Shown here: piece after piece, positions 58,570 to 64,000 of the stretch | How the letters are laid out: each line of letters opens with the position of its first letter | Numbering within the stretch: the stretch's first letter is position 1 | NCBI GenBank assembly: GCA_030562195.1 | Contig: JAUJPP010000011.1 | Span: forward strand, 1,426,001-1,490,000 | Source: Nipponacmea schrenckii | Taxonomy: Eukaryota > Mollusca > Gastropoda > Lottiidae | Length of the DNA: 64,000 nucleotides | Direction: 5' to 3' | Made by a program: the position numbers and the translations under genes | The notes under the pieces: model-generated | Told to the model about the DNA's origin: nothing | Seen by the model: only the letters and a program-made list of their open reading frames with translations | The model's database searches: none

Positions 58570-58615
58570 TAGTCATTTCGAAAACAAAGCAGTGCGTTCG
58601 AAGAACGCACTGCAA
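58570..58615 (+). repeat. Y hairpin module between B7 and C5
   Basis: Y hairpin 58589-58613 after CATTTCGAAAACAAA, then AA and the CTAG of C5 at 58616. Confidence 0.85.
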
Positions 58616-60127
58616 CTAGATCCCCAGGCTTCGCGAGGTTCTGACGCAGTGCGTAGCAGTTTTTATATACGCTTTAAAACTACCCCACAAAGTAGCTATA
58701 GACCACTAACATTATTTTACAGAGTAGAAGTCGTTTTTTTTCAAAGCGTAATTGGTTCGCTGAAACTCGTGTCATGTAGATCGCCCAAACGCATAATTCG
58801 TACATCAAAATATAATATATCAATGGATAGATCTTTTCGAGAGCTATCACATTTGTGCAGCTCACAAGGTCACCAAATTTCAGGGTTACAATATACGACC
58901 ATTCGAAGTTTTTATATATTACTATCAGGTAAATATCAAAATCAAAATCAAAATTCAAAAATCGGTTTCCAAATATGATTCAGAAATCAATATTACATTC
59001 CATACACATCAAAATTACACGAATCGGAGTATCTCCAGAGGCCCCATTTCGATTTAAAGAAAATTACGCACATTTAGTAGAGAAGAAATACAAAATTCTC
59101 AAATACTAAAAAGCGCATTTTTGGTGGAAATATGTGGTTTTATATATTATTACAAAGAGCAGATAAACTGTAATAAGATTCAATATGAATTTTTGTTATT
59201 TATAAATTAGTTCACGTGACAGAGCTCTTTAAAAATAAAAATCACAAATTTCAATCGGTTATAAAACCGGAAGTAGACATTGGACAACACAAATGAATAT
59301 ATCATTGAATAGATATCATCAAGAGCAATAAATCGTGTTATGGTCACAAGGTCACCAAAGGTCAAGGTCGCGAAATACGGGCCTTTGAAATTATTATGGA
59401 AATAAAAGAAAATTAAAATAAAAAATCAAAATTCGGCTTCTAAACAAAATTGCGCAATCGACTCTAGTTATTAGATATGAAAAAATAACGAAAATCGCTT
59501 TATCCCCTGAGGCCCCATTTTGAATTTTACAAAAGTTTGACATTTCAATATGGCGGTTGATCTTTTGCTTCCGGTCCGGATTTTTTCATCTTCGTTTTTT
59601 TGTATGACTATTTGTAGCATGTTGCAAAATGAAGTTTTGAAATATCTTAAGAATTCCGGAAGTTAGGTTTCTAAAATTTACAAGAGAATAACTTCAAAAC
59701 CGGAAGTGACGTCAAAAATTTGAAAAATAATTTGAGATCGCATTTAAAATGTCTATCTACTTATAATTTTTCAGATGGATGAGAATAAAATTGTAGAAGT
59801 TGAAAAAAACGCAAATATTGAAATTAAAAAAGTCAGCTACAAAAGTAATAAAATTAGCAGTTTTAAACTGCAGTTATGTAGCTAGCAGTTGAAAGAAGCT
59901 AACAAAAGAAGTTATGTCAAAATCAGTTGAAAAATAAAGATAATAAAGAGCAAAAACCAAAAAAACGCCATTGATCACAGCTCGTTTCCGGTTGCTCTAA
60001 ATGACGTCATTTCACATTTAACAAATACAAGTCTCGCAGTTTGAATAGGCAATAGCAACTAGTAGTTTGTGGCAAGTTGCCTTCTATGAGAATAATCGAA
60101 TGTGAAATTCGAAAAAAAAAAAAAAAA
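58616..60127 (+). mobile_element. Family C element, copy C5
   Basis: CTAG at 58616; poly(A) 60110-60127; 1512 bp. It is shorter than other C copies mainly because ~75 bases are missing after CGCATAATTC (near 58798) and the CATTCCC segment near 59395 is lost. Confidence 0.85.
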
Positions 60128-60171
60128 GACATTTCGAAAACAAAGCAGTGCGTTCGATGAACGCACTGCAA
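60128..60171 (+). repeat. Y hairpin module between C5 and A10
   Basis: Perfect Y hairpin 60145-60169 (loop ATG side variant), then AA and the CTAG of A10. Confidence 0.85.
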
Positions 60172-62186
60172 CTAGAGCCACATGTGGCACACAGTGGGAC
60201 TTTGCTAACGTTGCAAAATTGCAACAAACAGGCCGAAACATCTGATTTTCTGGGAGAAACTGGCCAAAGCAACGAGGTATCTGTGTGCAAAGAATTTTTG
60301 GGAAAAATGTTATTTCCTACAGATGTAAAGCGCTGACCGATATAACTGGTAAATTGGAAGTTTACCCTTATGTGCCACGCCGATCTAATTTACTTTTGCG
60401 TAAATCTAATCTCATACAAAATATATATTCATGGTACAAATTTGAAGCTTGTACATCCAATAGATCACGAGATATACACAAATACGTTTCAAAAAAGCAA
60501 AATGTACTTTAATTTTAAAAGTCCAAAAATTAAATTTTCATTCTAAAAACTTTTGTTGTGCATCGCTGGAAAGAGGACAAAGGGGCCTTCGGAATGTGAA
60601 AAAAATAACCCTCTAAATTAATTAGGTCACGCTCTAGAGTAGTCCAAAGTTGCGAGTTTTTCTGTTTTCGGGCAGCTATAAAACCAGAAGTAGACGTCGG
60701 AAGTCTAATGTCAAATTGTCAACTGATAGCCAAAGTCAGTGACCAACGACCTTGTAAAGGTCAAGGTCACCAAAGGTCAAGGTCACTCGAAATAAGCCCC
60801 TAAACAAACAAAAAATGATTTTTTTGCAAATGTCGCAAAATTGCAACAAACAGGCAGAAACATTTGATTTTTTGGGATAAACTGGCCAAAGTAATTAGGT
60901 ATATGTATGCAAGGTACTTTTTTGAAAAACGTTATTTCCTGCAGCCGTAATTCGCTGACCGATATAAATGGTAAATTTGAAATTCACCCGGATGTGCCAC
61001 GCCCATCTCGTTTTTTTGGACAGGAATCTTATCATATTTAAAATGTATATTCACGGTACAAATTTGAAGCTTGTACATCTAATAGATCACGAGATATACA
61101 CACATACATTTCAAACAAGCGAATATACGGCAAAATGTACTTATCTTTGCAAAAATGAAAAACTTCAATTTTCATTTTACAAACTTTTGTTATATATCCT
61201 TGGAAAGAGGACAAAAAGCACTTTAAGAATCTGAAAAAAATAACACTCTAAATTAATTAGGTCACGCTCTAGAGCAGTCCAAAGTTGCGAATTTTACTGT
61301 TTTTGGGCAGCTATAAAACCGGAAGAAGATGTCGGAGGTCAAAGGTCAAAGTATCAACTGATAGCCAAGGTCAATGACCTTTGACCTACTAAAGGTCACG
61401 GTCACCAAATTTCAAGGTCACGAGAAATAAGCCCCCAAACTTCGAAAAAATTCAACCGGATGTTGCAAAAATGCAAAAGCGAAATTCAAAAATCGGCTCC
61501 CAAAGTTTTTTTCGCAATCGACTGAGGATTCCAGAAATGTAATTATCGCAGAAATTAGACATAACCCTGAGGCCCCATTTTTACTTTTACAAAAAAGTAA
61601 CATTTCAAGATGGCGGCCAAAGTTTCACTTCCGGTTCGGATTTTTTCTTCTTCGTTTTTTTGTCTTCTAATTTAATTAAGATTGACATAAATTTTGTTGC
61701 GATACATCAATTACAGCACAAGTAGGTCAACCGGAAGTTTAAACCCTTTTTACGTTGAAACCGGAAATGAAGCAAAAATTTTGACTCTGCCAATGTTTTT
61801 AAATTCATGGCACTTGAAGGCACCCAAATTTTCAGATCAATCGGTCTTTAAATAGCAAAGTTGCAAAAATGTGCAAAATACGGCAAAAAAATGTGTGCAA
61901 CGAAATTTTGAAAATTGAAATTTTTGAACTGCTATCTGATCAGAAGTTACTTGCAGATTACAAAAATGAAAACCCGAAGAAAATCGATCAAAAATTGCGA
62001 CAGCTAGAGCCAATTTGCTACTTTTTAGGCAAGTTGCAACGCAGCACTTCCGGTTGTGCAAAAATGTTCCAATTTATATTCATTAGAAACGTCGCCACTA
62101 CAGAAGGTCTGGAGAAGTTGAGAAAAAATTGCAACTATTGCAGCCTAGGCACAGTGAGGTGTGTAAATTTCGAAAAAAAAAAAAAA
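60172..62186 (+). mobile_element. Family A element, complete copy A10
   Basis: CTAG 60172; core units at 60371 and 60993 (622 bp). The tail is mosaic: AAGATGGCGGC/ACTTCCGG subtype up to about 61880, then the CTGCTATCTGATCAGAAG ending of the NRF1-like subtype, which suggests recombination between A subtypes. Ends in 14 A (62173-62186), joined directly to A11. Confidence 0.85.
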
Positions 62187-64000
62187 CTAGAGCCACACGT
62201 GGCACAGAGTGGGACTTTGCTAACGTTGCAAAATTGCAATAAACAGGCCGAAACATCTGATTTTCTGGGAGAAACTGGCCAAAGCAACGAGGTATCTGTG
62301 TGCAAAGAATTTTTTGGAAAAACGTTATTTCCTACAGATGTAAAGCGCTGACCGATATAACTGGTAAATTGGAAGTTTACCCGTATGTGCCACGCCCATC
62401 TAATTTACTTTTGCGTAAATCTAATCTCATACAAAATATATATTCATGGTTCAAATTTGAAGCTTGTACATCTAATAGATCACGAGATATACACAAATAC
62501 GTTTCAAAAAAGCAAAATGTACTTTCGTTTTAAAAGTGCAAAAATTAAATTTTCATTTTGAAAACTTTTGTTGTACATCGCTAGAAAGAGGACAAAAGAC
62601 GCCTTAAGAATCTGAAAAAAATAACCCTCTAAATTAATTAGGTCACGCTCTAGAGCAGTCCAAAGTTGCGAGTTTTTCTGTTTTCGGGCAGCTTTAAACC
62701 GGAAGTAGACGTCAGAAGTCTAATGCCAAATTGTCAACTGATAGCTAAAGTCAGTGACCAATGACCTTGTAAAGGTCAAGGTCACCAAAGGTCAAAGTCA
62801 CTAGAAACAAGCCCCCAAACTAAAAAAAAAACTGATTTTTTGCAAATGTCGCAAAATTGCAACAAACAGGTAGAAACATTTGATTTTTTGGGATAAACTG
62901 GCCAAAGTAATGAGATATATGTATGCAAGGTACTTTTTTGAAAAATGTTATTTACTGCAGCCGTAATTCGCTGACCGATATAAATGGTAAATTTGAAGTT
63001 CACCCGGATGTGCCACGCCCATTTCGTTTTATTGGAGGGGAATCTAATCATATTCAAAATGTATATTCACAGTAAAAATTTGAAGCTTGTACAGCTAATA
63101 GATCACGAGATATACACACATACATTTCAAGGAAGCGAAAATACGGCAAAATGTACTTTTCTTTGCAAAAATCAAAAAATTCAATTTTCATTTTACAAAC
63201 TTTTGTTATATATCGTTGGAAAGAGGACAAAAAACAATCTAAGAATCTGAAAAAATTAACACTCTAAATTAATTAGGTCACGCTCTGGAGCAGCCCAAAG
63301 TTGCGAATTTTGCTGTTTTCGGGCAGCTATAAAACCGGAAGTAGACGTCGGAGGTCAAAGTTCAAAGTATCAACTGATAGCCAAGGTCAATGACCTTTGA
63401 CCTACTAAAGGTCATGGTCACCAAAGGTCAAGGTCACGAGAAATAAGCCCCCGAACTTCGAAAAAATTTCAACCGGATGTTGCAAAAAAGCAAAAGCAAA
63501 ATTCAAAAATCGATTTCCAACATTTTGATCGCAATCGACTAAGCTTTCCAGAAATATAAACATCACACAAATCGCTCTTACCGTAGAGGCCCCATTTTGA
63601 ATTTTACAAAAAAGTGACATTTCAAGATGGCGGCTAATGTTTCACTTCCGGTCCGGATTTTTTCTGCTTCGTTTTTTTGTCTTCCAATTTAATTAGGATT
63701 GACATAAATTTTGTTGCGATACATCAATTACAGCACAAGTAGGTCAACCGGAAGTTTAAACCCGTTTTACGCTGAAACCGGAAATGAAGCAAAAATTCTG
63801 ACTCTGCCAATGTTTTCATATTCGTGACACTTGAAGGCACCCAAATTTTCAGATCAATCGGTCTTAAAATAGCAAAGTTGCAAAAATGTGCAAAATACGG
63901 CAAAAAAATGTGTGCTATGAAATTTCGAATTTCGAATTTTTTTAATTGTTATTTTGTTGGGAAAATTTTTTCAAGTTTTCAAAAAAGCAAACCCGACGAA
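62187..64000 (+). mobile_element. Family A element, copy A11 (right end outside window)
   Basis: CTAG 62187; core units at 62386 and 63009 (623 bp). Tail of the AAGATGGCGGC subtype, cut by the window end about 230 bp before the expected poly(A). Nearly the same as A7, position for position. Confidence 0.85.

Noticed and set aside
1..64000. tRNA, rRNA or other structured RNA genes
   Set aside because: None recognised by eye; the hairpins present belong to element tips.

Overview
This is intergenic or intronic DNA of an animal, most likely a bivalve mollusc. Signs of this are the AT-rich composition, poly(A)/poly(T) runs up to 40 bases, long tandem arrays built on AAGGGCAATAACTC-type repeats, TACGCCCACAT hairpin elements of a kind common in bivalve genomes, LINE debris, and one spliced C-type-lectin exon. 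I recognise no complete protein-coding gene. Most open frames are frames of repeats, poly(A/T) runs or N gaps. The species call is inference from sequence style.

About 58 kb consists of nested and tandem copies of five related non-coding families, here named A, B, C, D and E. Each copy starts with CTAG plus a short tail that usually folds (A: GCCAC/GTGGC; B, D, E: ACCGT- or GCCGT-type stems). Next comes a family-specific box (A: GTGGGACTTTGC; B, C, E: GCAGTGCG; D: GCAGTGTG). The body ends in TTCG plus a poly(A) run, often followed by a constant spacer CGAAAACAAA and a perfect hairpin whose arms repeat the family box in inverted form. Below, X is the GGGACTTTGC hairpin, Y the GCAGTGCGTTC hairpin, and Y' the GCAGTGTGTTC hairpin. 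Strand is given in the CTAG-to-poly(A) direction. Read on the other strand, a copy starts with the box hairpin and T-rich DNA and ends with the inverted box, a 22-28 nt tail with a stem, then CTAG. That is the asymmetric-terminal-inverted-repeat layout of Helentron/HINE-type non-autonomous rolling-circle transposons; the class assignment is inference.

Layout. 1-33156, plus strand: A0, A1, A2 (split by a 2.17-kb second-type element), A3, A4, A5, B1, gap, A6 (partial), A7, C1, C2, a six-hairpin cluster, A8, B2, A9. 33157-37634, non-array island: frameshifted LINE reverse-transcriptase fragment, a second-type Helentron-like element, a 36-bp minisatellite, a decayed third element, a minus-strand C-type-lectin exon with both splice sites, an SGNH/GDSL-like open frame resembling LINE ORF1, and a ~93-bp satellite running into a gap. 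38135-54899, minus strand: B3 (partial), B4, D1, B5, E1, C3, C4, B6 (partial). After a third gap orientation flips: B7 (partial), C5, A10, A11 (partial), plus strand to the window end. All three gaps are exactly 500 N, so they are placeholders of unknown size.

The families have diverged in most positions but keep the same ordered landmarks: a GGTCACG or GTCACGTGAC block, ATAAAACCGGAAGT, a cluster of AGGTCA half-sites, ATGGCGG next to TTCCGG, and CTTCGTTTTTTTGT. Several match well-known transcription-factor consensus sites (ETS, nuclear receptor, YY1, NRF1, CRE, USF). Element B also carries and has multiplied a 223-bp LINE 3' fragment bounded by 13-bp direct repeats.
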